From NCBI RefSeq assembly GCF_030063205.1, contig NZ_JASISQ010000001.1:1-64000 (forward strand): 64,000 nt of DNA. Direction: 5' to 3'. Positions within the stretch are counted from its first letter, which is position 1. Each line of letters opens with the position of its first letter. The DNA comes from Arthrobacter antibioticus. GTDB taxonomy: Bacteria; Actinomycetota; Actinomycetes; Actinomycetales; Micrococcaceae. This document shows positions 1 through 8,882 of the stretch, one piece after another. The position numbers and the translations under genes are program-made. Below the pieces are notes generated by a model that searched no databases, was not told where the DNA came from, and saw only the letters and a program-made list of their open reading frames with translations.

Positions 1-2
1 AG

Positions 3-89
3 CCCATCGGCCCTGCCCTCTACGACACAGCCTTCAGCCCAGAAGACGGCAACGGAATTCAACAAGGATGGGGCGGAAGAAGCCACTGA
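3..89 (+). CDS. 3' end of an unidentified protein gene (partial)
   Basis: The plus frame open from the window edge to a TGA at 87-89 gives a protein-like tail (ends ...GIQQGWGGRSH). The gene begins outside the window. The family is not recognised. Another plus frame stays open to a TAA at 121-123, so the frame choice rests only on composition and how protein-like the translation looks. Confidence 0.3.
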   Translation, partial: PIGPALYDTAFSPEDGNGIQQGWGGRSH

Positions 90-119
90 CACGCCCGGGC
101 TGTACACACATTTTGGCCG

Positions 120-581
120 CTAACCCGTGTTCCACGCATAACCGATGGTGGTAAAAGGAATCTTGATGATCAGCAGTGGAAACAAGAACGCTAAGTTGTA
201 CCAGAAAATCAATTGCACAAGCACAGGAGTGCCCCTAAAGAACCAGATATAAAGAGTGGCAAGCCAGTTCAACACTGGGTTATGCGCCAACCTCATAACG
301 GCTAGAAGGACACCCAGTAACAGTCCAAGCACAGTAGCTACCACCGAGATCATAATTGTGATCCAGATGCCGCTGATGATCTTGGGGAAGAAAAGGTACG
401 CTGCTACCTCGTTCCAGCGGATGTTCTGGTTGGATGCCAAAGTCCACGCCAACCACGCGAACACGGCGAGGGCCAAGGTTCCGATAATCCATCGATCCGT
501 GTGCTTGAGTCTGACAACTGGAACCAATGTTCCGTCAGGGCTCTTTAAGCTGGTCGGGCGTGCACCGCGTTGGATGGCCAC
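120..581 (-). pseudogene. Truncated polar amino-acid ABC transporter permease (HisM/GlnP type)
   Basis: This is the N-terminal half of an inner-membrane permease that would work with the binding protein encoded just upstream. It has a charged N-terminus, a first membrane segment near residues 30-50, then the family's second segment (GIWITIMISVVATVLGLLLG), and FFRGTPVLVQL, a hallmark of amino-acid permeases. Translation starts at GTG (579-581), 3 nt after the upstream stop. The frame stops at a TAG after 153 residues, where relatives run to well over 200. The segment carrying the EAA loop that contacts the ATPase is missing, and positions 1-119 do not encode it in any frame. The protein is therefore probably non-functional, and no ATPase gene is visible. 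Family assignment is firm; the cause of truncation (deletion or rearrangement near 120) is inferred. Confidence 0.75.
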
Positions 582-584
582 GTG

Positions 585-1568
585 CTACTTGCCGTCATTG
601 ACGATGGCGGAGGGAACGGCCATCTTCTCAACGTTCCAGGCCTGCAGGATCTTTTCGTAGCTGCCCTCCTCGATCAGTGACTGCAGAGCCTTCTGGACCG
701 CTTGGATGACCTTTGGATCCTTCTGGCTGATAGCTATACCCCAAGGGCTGGTGGGACCATCAATGATGACGGCATCAAGAATGCTTTCTGAGGTCTGAGC
801 ACGGTATGCGGCTACCGGATAGTCATTGACAGCTGCGTCAGCACGCCCATTGCGAACCTGCAGGATAGCTTCCTGATCGCCCGCAAATTTTAGAATGTTG
901 ATGCTTGCTTTGCCGGATGACTTGCACTCTTTGTCGAAGTCTTCCAAAAGAGATAGTGAAGAGCCATTGTCAACTACCGAGACAGTCTTGCCACAGGCAG
1001 TCTCCGGAGCGCCCATACTGGCTGGATTCCCTTTTTTCACCACCCAGCCGGACCCCGATTGGACATAGTCCACAAAGGAAACGGTTTTGCGGCGTTCTTC
1101 ATTGTCCGTCATGGAGGACATGATGATGTCATACCGTCCGGTGGTTATCCCGGGTATCTGCGCGTTGAAGTCTTCATTCTTGATGGAGATGGCCAGGCCA
1201 AGCTTATTGGCAATGGCACGGCCTAACGACGGATCAACTCCCACCAACGTTTCACCATCAGTGGCGAACATTTCCATGGGCGGGTAACCCTCGGAGGTGG
1301 TCATACGAAGTCCCTCTGACACCATCGTTGCGGGCAGCATGGATGTCAGCTCAGCGTCTGGTTTGACGGCATCGATGACATCCTTGGCCAAGTCTTCACT
1401 GGGTGCCGGGACAGCGGTAAAGGCACTGTTGGAAAGTGTAGGTTCGGCTCCCACACCTGAGAGCGACTGGCCACCACATGCTGAGGTCAGGAGGGCTGCG
1501 CTGACAGCAATGGATGCTAAGACCCATGGGGAGAAACTCTTCTTTGAGCTACTGGCTAAACGGTGCAT
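585..1568 (-). CDS. Amino-acid ABC transporter substrate-binding lipoprotein (SBP family 3)
   Basis: Predicted extracytoplasmic lipoprotein that captures a polar amino acid or similar small solute. A signal peptide with lipobox LTSAC|GG occupies residues 1-31. The mature part has family-3 features: the YPPMEMFATDGETLVGVDPSLGRAIANKLG-type N-lobe, the DIIMSSMTDNEERRKTVSFVDY hinge segment, and a C-lobe with GRADAAVNDYPVAAY and SPWGIAISQKD. Length is 327 residues, slightly long because of a spacer after the lipid anchor. The ATG at 1568 follows an AGGGAAG ribosome-binding site. It lies between the amidohydrolase (51 nt upstream) and the truncated permease (3 nt downstream), so the three form one transcription unit. 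The ligand cannot be told from sequence; the amidohydrolase hints at an acylated or amidated amino acid. Confidence 0.88.
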   Translation of the reverse strand: MHRLASSSKKSFSPWVLASIAVSAALLTSACGGQSLSGVGAEPTLSNSAFTAVPAPSEDLAKDVIDAVKPDAELTSMLPATMVSEGLRMTTSEGYPPMEMFATDGETLVGVDPSLGRAIANKLGLAISIKNEDFNAQIPGITTGRYDIIMSSMTDNEERRKTVSFVDYVQSGSGWVVKKGNPASMGAPETACGKTVSVVDNGSSLSLLEDFDKECKSSGKASINILKFAGDQEAILQVRNGRADAAVNDYPVAAYRAQTSESILDAVIIDGPTSPWGIAISQKDPKVIQAVQKALQSLIEEGSYEKILQAWNVEKMAVPSAIVNDGK

Positions 1569-1619
1569 AGTACTTCCCTGTCGATTGTTGTGTTGATAGT
1601 TGTTTGTTAGCTAAGAAAG

Positions 1620-3245
1620 TTAAGCAGACTTGCGGTAGCGAACACGACCGCCCACCACTGTGGCTTCCACAGGAATATCGCGGATATCCGAGCTCGAGAC
1701 TCGGCAGGGGTCTTCACCTAGGACAGTAAAATCGGCCAACATGCCGGCTTTGAGCCGGCCCTTAAGCCGCTCTTCACCGGAAGCGTGGGCAGCCCCACTG
1801 GTGAATCCGGCTATCGCCTCTTGCACAGTGACGCGTTCGGAGGGTTGCCAGCCGCCTTGTGGCAGGTGGTTGCTGTCTTGGCGGGTCACCGCGGCGTGGA
1901 TTCCGTGCAGTGGGTGGGGCTGTTCCACTGGAGAATCGGAGCCAAAGGCGGGAATGGCCCCTGCATCGATCAGTGAGCGCCACGCGTAGGAGGCCAATTT
2001 TCGATCCGCTAAAAGGTTGGTTACCAGTCTGTAATCACTGGTGCAATGTGTGGGTTGCATTGAAGGGATCACACCCAGACGCGCGAGTCTTGAAACATCC
2101 CCGGGCAGAAGATGCTGTGTGTGTTCTATACGATGACGTAACGGCTGTGCACCAGCTCCCTGCCGTGTTGCGGAAACCGGGTGATTGGTCAGGTCTTCAT
2201 AAGCGTTGAGAACCAAGTGGTTTGCTCGGTCTCCAATGGCATGTGTTGCCACTGCAATGCCAGCACTGGCAGCACGGCGGACCAGGCGAAGCAGTTCCTC
2301 AAAGGGTGTGACCGCGATGCCAACATTGCCGTCCTCACCCGGGAATGGTTCCGAGACATGGCAGGTGTGTGAACCAAGTGCCCCGTCGGAGAACAATTTC
2401 ACAGGACCAGTGCGTAGCCAAGGGGTTCCAGCACCAGTGAATCGGCGCTCTGCGATGGCCAGATCAAGGGCAACTGCAGGGATTGCTTTGTGTACACGAA
2501 GTTGCAAATCTCCGGCAGCTTCAAGAGTTCGGTAGGCCGCCAAGCAGTCTTCGCCATCAAAATCATGGATCCCCGTGAGGCCAACTGAGAGTAGGAAATC
2601 CTGTGCCGTTTTGAGCTGCTGCGTAAGGTCTCCAGCTGCCGAGCTGTGCATGATGGCTTCTAGGGGTCCATGGGCTGCTTCGCGAAGGATTCCGGTTGGC
2701 TCACCAGAAGCGTCCCGCTCAATTTCTCCCCCTACGGGATCACAGCTCGCAGCTGTAATTCCAACCGCGCGAAGTGCTGCTGTGTTGGCCCACACGGTAT
2801 GCCCGTCAACACTGGGCAGAGCGGCGGGGCGTCCTCCTGTGACGGAATCCAAGGCTTGCCGGGTGGGTTGGATTGGTACAGTCCATGCGTTGAAATCCCA
2901 GCGTCCGCCGAATATCCAAGCATCATGGGGCAGAGGCTGGGCGAAGGTGCGGATTCTCTCTAGCGCCTCTTCTAGATCTTTGGCCCCACGCAGGTCAACG
3001 GCAGCCAGCTCCCGGGCCAAGTTCGCCGTGTGGATGTGGGCATCAGTTAGCCCTGGAATAACGGTAGCGCCCGCTAAATCAATCGTTTCTATGGCGCCGA
3101 CAGTGTGCGCACGTAGTTCCTCTGAAGTACCTAGCGCGATGATTTCTTCGCCGTGGCTCAATAAAGCTGTGGGGGATGATCCGGGAGTCTGATTGGACGG
3201 CTCAGTTAAGAAGCGTCCATTGACAAATAAGCGTTGTTCAAGCAT
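1620..3245 (-). CDS. Amidohydrolase family protein, YtcJ-like
   Basis: Metal-dependent hydrolase of the amidohydrolase superfamily, YtcJ/imidazolonepropionase-like branch; probably cleaves an amide or N-acyl bond. Visible motifs: PGLTDAHIHT (metal-binding HxH near residue 64), the YtcJ-typical DGHTVWANTAALRAVGI, LFSDGALGSHT, THAIGDRAN, HRIEHTQ, and FGSDSPVEQPHPLHGI with the catalytic Asp. I chose the ATG at 3245 (541 residues) because GAAGGA lies 6-11 nt ahead and the protein then starts at the usual beta-strand MLEQRLFVNGRF; the frame is open further, to an ATG at 3308. It opens the unit with the amino-acid transport genes and is divergent from a LysR gene, which suggests that regulator controls it. 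Substrate unknown. Confidence 0.85.
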   Translation of the reverse strand: MLEQRLFVNGRFLTEPSNQTPGSSPTALLSHGEEIIALGTSEELRAHTVGAIETIDLAGATVIPGLTDAHIHTANLARELAAVDLRGAKDLEEALERIRTFAQPLPHDAWIFGGRWDFNAWTVPIQPTRQALDSVTGGRPAALPSVDGHTVWANTAALRAVGITAASCDPVGGEIERDASGEPTGILREAAHGPLEAIMHSSAAGDLTQQLKTAQDFLLSVGLTGIHDFDGEDCLAAYRTLEAAGDLQLRVHKAIPAVALDLAIAERRFTGAGTPWLRTGPVKLFSDGALGSHTCHVSEPFPGEDGNVGIAVTPFEELLRLVRRAASAGIAVATHAIGDRANHLVLNAYEDLTNHPVSATRQGAGAQPLRHRIEHTQHLLPGDVSRLARLGVIPSMQPTHCTSDYRLVTNLLADRKLASYAWRSLIDAGAIPAFGSDSPVEQPHPLHGIHAAVTRQDSNHLPQGGWQPSERVTVQEAIAGFTSGAAHASGEERLKGRLKAGMLADFTVLGEDPCRVSSSDIRDIPVEATVVGGRVRYRKSA

Positions 3246-3400
3246 TCCTAATCCTTCGAGCGGCATCAGGCCGCTGTATTGATGAAAACAAAGTGTGGGA
3301 TGAGTCACAAATAACTACTTTGTCTACTCTAGGACACTTTGTGGCAGGATATGAGCTGATGAACGCCGAGAATACGCTGTACTGACTTCAAGGAAAGCTA

Positions 3401-4309
3401 ATGCTCAATATTGTGCACATCCGTACCCTGACTGAAGTGGTGAGGCTGGGCTCGTTCACTGCGGCGGGAAATCGACTGGGCTATACAGCCTCGGCCGTCT
3501 CCCAGCAAATGGCATCTTTGGAACGTGAGACTGGTATTCAATTGTTCGTTAGAAGCGCGCGGAGTATCCAGCCCACACCAGCAGCCCAAGCTATGAGTTT
3601 GCACGGCGTGAAACTTATGCGTGAGGCAGAACTGCTAATTGCCGCAGGAAATAGTGCCGGGGGCAGTCATGAAGCGACTTTACGGGTGGGCGCGTTTCCT
3701 TCAGCGGCCACGTTCATTGTTCCCATGCTGTTGGATTCGCAAGTTTGGCAGTCACGCGGTGTGGGCTTGTTGGTCACTATTGGTGAGCCAAGCGCTACCG
3801 TGCCTGGTTTACGTGCGGGCGGTGAACTGGATGTTTGTCTCGTGTATCAGCTCGGGGAATCAGGTCTGGTCTTGCCGCAGGGGGTCACTAAGACGTGGCT
3901 GGGGGAGGACCCCTTTCAGATCATTGTGCCTGCGCGCTGGCGCATGGATTCAGCAGCAGTGGTTGGAGCGAATGACGTGGCGGGGATGCCATGGATTCTA
4001 CATCTGCGCGGTTCTAGTGATTCAAGCGTCATTGATTCCGTGTTGGCCAATGCAGGAATTCACCCACGTGTTGTCGCTTTCAGTGACGACTTTCAAGCCA
4101 CTTTGAGATTAGTGGCAGCGGGGCATGGGATTGCCATGGTGCCGTCGCTGGCAATGCTGGAACGTCCGGCCGGGATCACGGTGATACAGGTGCCCCAAAT
4201 TGCTTTGTCTCGACAGCTAATCGGCCTATCAGCAGAAGATGCTCCAGCCGACCTTGTGGCAGCTTTCTGGGAAGCAGTGGGTCAAAAATACCAGCCCAAA
4301 AATGCTTAG
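3401..4309 (+). CDS. LysR family transcriptional regulator
   Basis: 302-residue LysR-type regulator. Residues 3-60 form the winged helix-turn-helix (VVRLGSFTAAGNRLGYTASAVSQQMASLERETG), followed by a linker helix and a periplasmic-binding-fold effector domain from about residue 90. The ATG at 3401 follows CAAGGAAAG. Divergent to the amidohydrolase/transport genes across a roughly 155-bp region, the typical layout for a LysR protein controlling its neighbour and itself. That region contains CACAAA at 3307-3312 and TTTGTG further on, but no convincing T-N11-A palindrome was fixed. Effector unknown, possibly the imported compound. Confidence 0.88.
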   Translation: MLNIVHIRTLTEVVRLGSFTAAGNRLGYTASAVSQQMASLERETGIQLFVRSARSIQPTPAAQAMSLHGVKLMREAELLIAAGNSAGGSHEATLRVGAFPSAATFIVPMLLDSQVWQSRGVGLLVTIGEPSATVPGLRAGGELDVCLVYQLGESGLVLPQGVTKTWLGEDPFQIIVPARWRMDSAAVVGANDVAGMPWILHLRGSSDSSVIDSVLANAGIHPRVVAFSDDFQATLRLVAAGHGIAMVPSLAMLERPAGITVIQVPQIALSRQLIGLSAEDAPADLVAAFWEAVGQKYQPKNA

Positions 4310-4365
4310 ACCCTAAAGTGCCTACATCCAGCGTAAAGCTCCACGCTCAACTGTGTCCTGGCCTA

Positions 4366-4728
4366 TCAGGTCTCTCGTGGAGATTCATCAGCTGGGTCAA
4401 CGCGAGCCGCGTCTGCGTCGCTGCGGTCCATTTCGGCATGGAACTGATCCTGGGTTCCGCCCAAAGGACCCGCGTCGGGCTCACCATCGCTGCCAGAGTC
4501 TTCGTCTTGGAAGAAACTTGGATCGGGCGCCCCCAAACTGGGGTCGGCACCTAAGGCTTCGGCATCAGTTTGCTGCCCCAGAATAGTCGGGTCAGGCGAG
4601 CCTGGATTGGCAGTATTGCCAGCAGGTAGCTCCTCCTCCAGTGCTCGGGTGCTCTCCTGCGATCCAACTGATGCAGACCCGGGAGACTGGTTGTGGAGCG
4701 GATTCATGTTTTTCTTATCACTATTCAT
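4366..4728 (-). CDS. Acidic low-complexity hypothetical protein
   Basis: A 120-residue hydrophilic protein rich in Ser, Asp, Glu, Gly and Pro, with no predicted membrane segment, no cysteine and no recognised domain; probably intrinsically disordered. It is called real because an excellent ribosome-binding site, AAGGAGAACCTC, sits directly before the ATG at 4728 and the frame runs without interruption. It lies 66 nt downstream of the YtxH-like gene on the same strand and may be co-transcribed. Function unknown; such proteins often accompany stress genes, but that is inference. Confidence 0.65.
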   Translation of the reverse strand: MNSDKKNMNPLHNQSPGSASVGSQESTRALEEELPAGNTANPGSPDPTILGQQTDAEALGADPSLGAPDPSFFQDEDSGSDGEPDAGPLGGTQDQFHAEMDRSDADAARVDPADESPRET

Positions 4729-4794
4729 GAGGTTCTCCTTGCGTGCTGCTTAATTGATTTGCAAGTTCTGAAGGTCAGGAGCGTTCCGTGCGCA

Positions 4795-5160
4795 CTAGCG
4801 TGCCGGTCCTGACGGGAGGGCTCCGCCTTCATCTGCCCAATCCTGCCCAACATCATTGTTCAAGGCGGGATCTGAATCCACATCCGAGAGGGCTGGTTGT
4901 TCGACTTCCGAAGAGTCTTTTTCGCGGGCAACTCGGCGTCCCGATTCGGTTCCGGCCACTTTGCCCACGAGACGGGCGCCGAGATCCTTTGCCTGGTCCT
5001 TTACGGTGTCTTCCACCGTCGTGACAGTTTCCTGCACGATATCTGTTTCCCAGACACTCTTGGCATTCTTCTTTAGGCTCTCGTAGCCGCGGCGTCCCAC
5101 TCGGGTGCCTACTACGTAGCCAACGGCCAGACCTGCTAGGAAGGTCAATTTTGCTTTCAT
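4795..5160 (-). CDS. YtxH-like small membrane-anchored protein
   Basis: 121-residue protein with one N-terminal hydrophobic segment (LTFLAGLAVGYVVGTRVGRRGYE), the pattern of YtxH/GvpP-like general-stress proteins, then an amphipathic helical middle (NAKSVWETDIVQETVTTVEDTVKDQAK) and an acidic tail. The ATG at 5160 was chosen over the longer frame (ATG at 5187) because AAGGAG precedes it and it places the hydrophobic segment at the extreme N-terminus. Exact function is unknown in the family. Confidence 0.72.
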   Translation of the reverse strand: MKAKLTFLAGLAVGYVVGTRVGRRGYESLKKNAKSVWETDIVQETVTTVEDTVKDQAKDLGARLVGKVAGTESGRRVAREKDSSEVEQPALSDVDSDPALNNDVGQDWADEGGALPSGPAR

Positions 5161-5378
5161 GGAGTCTCCTTGTCCGAACGTTTTCATACTTCAAAAAGGT
5201 GTGCCTGCGGGGCCGCTGCGGCAGATGAAACCCGTTGGCATTGCGTTTGTGCCCCGAAGGAGAAGTGCTGTTTTTACTGTATCTACCCACGCACGGTTGC
5301 GAAAGCCCCCACGCTGACGGCGCTGACATGCCACGCCATTCTCACTGCGCCTCACGAAAGCTGACAGTAGCCAGCGGG

Positions 5379-6128
5379 TCAGTCTTTTTCGTGGGCCAAC
5401 GCCGAGAGTACATCTGCGTTCAGGAAGGAAATCATGTCAAGTGGGATGCCAACAGGGCACACGGCCGTGCATTCGCCAATCTGTGTGCAGCCGCCTAATC
5501 CCTCAGCATCATGTTGATTAACCATGGCCAATGCCCGTGACTGGCGCTCTGGCTGCCCCTGGGGAAGTATTCCCAAATGATTCGCTTTGGCACCTGTGAA
5601 CAGCATTCCCGATCCGTTGGGGCATGCGGCGATACAGGCACCGCAACCAATGCAGACAGCGGCGTCGAATGCCCTGTCGGCGTCGTTCTTGGACACCAGA
5701 GCCGCCGCAGCGTCAGGTGCAGATCCTGTGGGGGCGCTGATGAAGCCGCCTGCCTGAATGATTCTGTCCATGGCGCTTCGGTCCACGATGAGATCTCGCA
5801 GGATCGGGAAAGATTGTGAACGCCAAGGTTCGACGTCGATCGTGTCGCCATCGTTGAAGTGGCGCATATACAGCTGACAGGTGGTGGTCAAGGCTTCGGG
5901 ACCGTGGGCGATGCCGTTGATAACAAGACTACACATGCCGCAGATACCTTCGCGGCAGTCGTGGTCAAAGGCCACAGGGTCGTCCCCGGCAGTGGTGAGT
6001 TGATCATTAAGCACGTCGAGCATTTCCAAAAAAGACATATCGGCAGAGATACCATCCACGGCGTAGTTAACCATCTGGCCGGGGGCAGTATGGTCATGTT
6101 GACGCCAGATGCGTACCGTGATGTTCAT
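5379..6128 (-). CDS. sdhB: Succinate dehydrogenase iron-sulfur subunit
   Basis: Electron-transfer subunit linking the FAD site of SdhA to membrane haem/quinone. Residues about 55-75 contain the 2Fe-2S ligands in [12 protein letters not shown] with a later Cys (TTTCQLYM); the C-terminal half has [14 protein letters not shown] and [18 protein letters not shown] for the 4Fe-4S and 3Fe-4S clusters. Length 249 residues fits the family. Its ATG (6126-6128) overlaps the end of sdhA by 4 nt, so it is translationally coupled. Order sdhC-sdhA-sdhB with a single membrane subunit matches type-B enzymes of Corynebacterium and Bacillus. Confidence 0.95.
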   Translation of the reverse strand: MNITVRIWRQHDHTAPGQMVNYAVDGISADMSFLEMLDVLNDQLTTAGDDPVAFDHDCREGICGMCSLVINGIAHGPEALTTTCQLYMRHFNDGDTIDVEPWRSQSFPILRDLIVDRSAMDRIIQAGGFISAPTGSAPDAAAALVSKNDADRAFDAAVCIGCGACIAACPNGSGMLFTGAKANHLGILPQGQPERQSRALAMVNQHDAEGLGGCTQIGECTAVCPVGIPLDMISFLNADVLSALAHEKD

Positions 6129-8077
6129 TTGTAGCTCCTCTGGGCCAGCTCAACGTTGGAGTATTCTAAGATTTCCTTACGCAACCGCGGCGGGGAGTCC
6201 TCGTCCGTGAATTCCCACGCCGCAACATAGGTGAACGCACCATCATTGCGCAACGCTTCGCCGTCGGCCGTCTGGCTCTCAGTCCTAAAATGGCTGCCAC
6301 AGGACTCTTCCCGGTGCAACGCATCAATGCACATGAGCTCGGCTAGCTCGAAGAAATCACCAACACGGCCGGCCCGTTCCAGTGTCTGGTTTAGTTCCTC
6401 GTTCACGCCAGTGACTTTAACATTTGTCCAAAACTCGTGTTTGAGTGCACGGATCAGCTCAAGCCCCTGGGCAAGTCCCTGGGCGCTGCGCTCCATTCCA
6501 CAATATTCCCAGAGAATGCTGCCTAGTTCCTTATGGAATGAATCAACGCTCCGGTTGCCGTCGATGGCAAGGAAGTACTTCAGGCGAGTTCGGACCGTCT
6601 CAAGCGCTTTCACTGCCTCCGGGTGGGATGAATCGAAGGCCGTGACAGGATTTCTGGCGAAATAGTCATTGATGGTGTTAGGCAGAATGAAGTAGCCGTC
6701 GGCCAAACCCTGCATTAGTGCGCTGGCACCGAGCCTATTAGCACCGTGGTCTGAGAAGTTCGCTTCGCCAATGACGAACAATCCGGGAATGGAGCTCTCC
6801 AGATCGTAGTCCACCCAGAGCCCACCCATGGTGTAATGCACCGCAGGATAGATCCGCATCGGCACCTGGTAGGGATCTTCATCGGTGATTTTTTGATACA
6901 TGTCAAAAAGGTTGCCGTATTTTTCCTCGATGGCAGCCCGACCCAGCCGGGCTATTGCGTCGGCAAAATCCAGGTAGACTCCGCGTCCGCCCGGTCCCAC
7001 CCCATGCCCGGCATCGCATTGACTCTTGGCTGCCCGGGAGGCCACATCCCGGGGAACGAGGTTGCCGAACGCGGGGTAGGCACGTTCGAGGTAGTAGTCC
7101 CGCTCGTTGAGTGGAATCTGCGCTGGGGACCGGGTATCACCAGCTTTCTTCGGAACCCAAATACGCCCGTCGTTGCGCAATGATTCGCTCATCAGCGTCA
7201 GTTTTGATTGATGCTCTCCACTGACAGGAATACAGGTTGGATGGATTTGTGTGAAGCACGGGTTAGCGAACAGTGCGCCTTTGCGGTGCGCCCGCCAGGT
7301 GGCCGTTGTATTGCAGCCCATGGCATTCGTGGAGAGATAATAGACGTTGCCATAACCACCTGAGGCGAGAACGACGGCGTCGGCCAGGTGAGTCTCCAAG
7401 GCCCCGGAGACCAAATCCCGGACCACAACGCCCCTGGCCTTCCCATCGATGACGATGAGGTCAAGCATCTCGTGGCGTGTGTTGACTTCCACGGTGCCCG
7501 CAGCGACTTGGCGCTCAAGTGCTTGGTAAGCGCCCAACAACAATTGCTGGCCCGTCTGGCCGCGAGCGTAGAAAGTTCGAGAAACCTGCACGCCGCCAAA
7601 GGAGCGAGTGTCCAATAGTCCGCCGTAGTCCCGAGCGAACGGAACGCCCTGGGCAACGCACTGATCGATGATGGAAGAACTGACTTCCGCAAGGCGGTAG
7701 ACGTTTGACTCCCGGGAACGGTAGTCCCCGCCCTTGACGGTGTCGTAAAACAGGCGGCGAACGCTGTCCCCGTCGTTGCGATAGTTTTTAGCTGCATTAA
7801 TCCCACCCTGTGCGGCGATGCTGTGGGCGCGCCGAGGGCTGTCTTGATAGCAGAAACTCTTGACGTGATAACCGGCCTCCCCCAGAGTTGCCGCGGCCGA
7901 AGCGCCCGCCAATCCAGTACCGATCATGATGACGGAGAGCTTGCGCCGGTTGGCAGGGTTGATCAGTTTGGCGCCAAAGCGACGAGACTCCCACTGATCG
8001 GCCAGAGGCCCCGCGGGAGTCTTGGTGTCTTGAATGGGTTCTCCGATTGTGAAAAACTGTTCCATCAGTTCACCCAT
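6125..8077 (-). CDS. sdhA: Succinate dehydrogenase/fumarate reductase flavoprotein subunit
   Basis: Oxidises succinate to fumarate with covalently bound FAD in the TCA cycle and respiratory chain. FAD-binding [18 protein letters not shown] at about residue 52; [14 protein letters not shown] contains the FAD-linking His; [18 protein letters not shown] and [21 protein letters not shown] are active-site and FAD-binding motifs. The 650-residue length and the [13 protein letters not shown] signature fit the Bacillus/Corynebacterium group. Two starts are possible: ATG 8077 (within sdhC) or ATG 8065, which shares an A with the sdhC stop (TGATG); AGGA precedes both. Either way it is coupled to sdhC. 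Confidence 0.95.
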   Translation of the reverse strand: MGELMEQFFTIGEPIQDTKTPAGPLADQWESRRFGAKLINPANRRKLSVIMIGTGLAGASAAATLGEAGYHVKSFCYQDSPRRAHSIAAQGGINAAKNYRNDGDSVRRLFYDTVKGGDYRSRESNVYRLAEVSSSIIDQCVAQGVPFARDYGGLLDTRSFGGVQVSRTFYARGQTGQQLLLGAYQALERQVAAGTVEVNTRHEMLDLIVIDGKARGVVVRDLVSGALETHLADAVVLASGGYGNVYYLSTNAMGCNTTATWRAHRKGALFANPCFTQIHPTCIPVSGEHQSKLTLMSESLRNDGRIWVPKKAGDTRSPAQIPLNERDYYLERAYPAFGNLVPRDVASRAAKSQCDAGHGVGPGGRGVYLDFADAIARLGRAAIEEKYGNLFDMYQKITDEDPYQVPMRIYPAVHYTMGGLWVDYDLESSIPGLFVIGEANFSDHGANRLGASALMQGLADGYFILPNTINDYFARNPVTAFDSSHPEAVKALETVRTRLKYFLAIDGNRSVDSFHKELGSILWEYCGMERSAQGLAQGLELIRALKHEFWTNVKVTGVNEELNQTLERAGRVGDFFELAELMCIDALHREESCGSHFRTESQTADGEALRNDGAFTYVAAWEFTDEDSPPRLRKEILEYSNVELAQRSYK

Positions 8078-8805
8078 CCTGCAAAGATAGCCACTGGTGG
8101 AACTAAAAAGCCCACCAAGATCACCAGCGTAATCACCATTGCCAACTGGTTGAGGAAACGGCGTCCGGATAACGATTTATTGGCACCAAGGGACGCGAAC
8201 GCGCTCCAGATGCCGTGGCGCAAATGAAAACCAAGAGCTATCAGGGCTATCACGTAAGAACACAAAACCCACCAAATTGCGAAACCGTTAACCATTCTTT
8301 GGTAGGGGCTCGCCGAGGCCCCACCAGGAGCAATGACATCAGCTGACAGGTGTAAAAGGTGGTAAATCACGAAGAGACCAATGACGACTCCGCCCCAACG
8401 CATCGTGAATGAGGCGTAACTTCGCTGGACACCACGGCGGTTCTTGCGACTCTCGTATCTCCATCCGCCTTTGCCTGCTGTGGCGTGCCGGGAGCGGTGC
8501 CACAAGGTGAGGGCAGAGAAAATGTGGAGCAGGACACTTGCCAACAGAATTACGCGCAAGATCCACAACACTCCGGCATGGGGCAGAAGTGGCTCCCCGA
8601 TCTCACGTAGGTAGCCCGCGTATCCATCGAAGCCCTGTTGACCCTCGAAAACCTTCAAGTTCCCGTACATGTGCGCCAGGAGGAACAGGATCATGATCAG
8701 CCCGGTGACGGCCATTGCCGCGTGGAGCAGCACAGAGGATCGAGCCGCTGTGGAGCGCGCACTTCTTGATGGTGCACCGGTCACATTGTTCGTCTTCACC
8801 TGCAT
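8065..8805 (-). CDS. sdhC: Succinate dehydrogenase cytochrome b subunit
   Basis: Single membrane anchor of a type-B succinate:quinone oxidoreductase, expected to carry two haems b and the menaquinone site. Five hydrophobic segments can be read (starting [98 protein letters not shown]), with His residues in HMYGNLK, LLHIF, IYHLLHL and GFHLRHG as haem-ligand candidates. I chose the ATG at 8805 (246 residues); the frame is open to 8883, but the upstream 26 residues look non-conserved and would touch the next gene. First gene of sdhCAB. Confidence 0.9.
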   Translation of the reverse strand: MQVKTNNVTGAPSRSARSTAARSSVLLHAAMAVTGLIMILFLLAHMYGNLKVFEGQQGFDGYAGYLREIGEPLLPHAGVLWILRVILLASVLLHIFSALTLWHRSRHATAGKGGWRYESRKNRRGVQRSYASFTMRWGGVVIGLFVIYHLLHLSADVIAPGGASASPYQRMVNGFAIWWVLCSYVIALIALGFHLRHGIWSAFASLGANKSLSGRRFLNQLAMVITLVILVGFLVPPVAIFAGWVN

Positions 8806-8882
8806 AACAAAGCTCTCATGTGGACACCTTAGATCGCGACCTGACAACACGCTAGAGCGCTGTACGAATCCGTAGGAGGGCA

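Noticed and set aside
2575-3192. 205-codon plus-strand frame inside the amidohydrolase gene
   Set aside because: Shadow frame antisense to a well-supported gene; the product has no family features.
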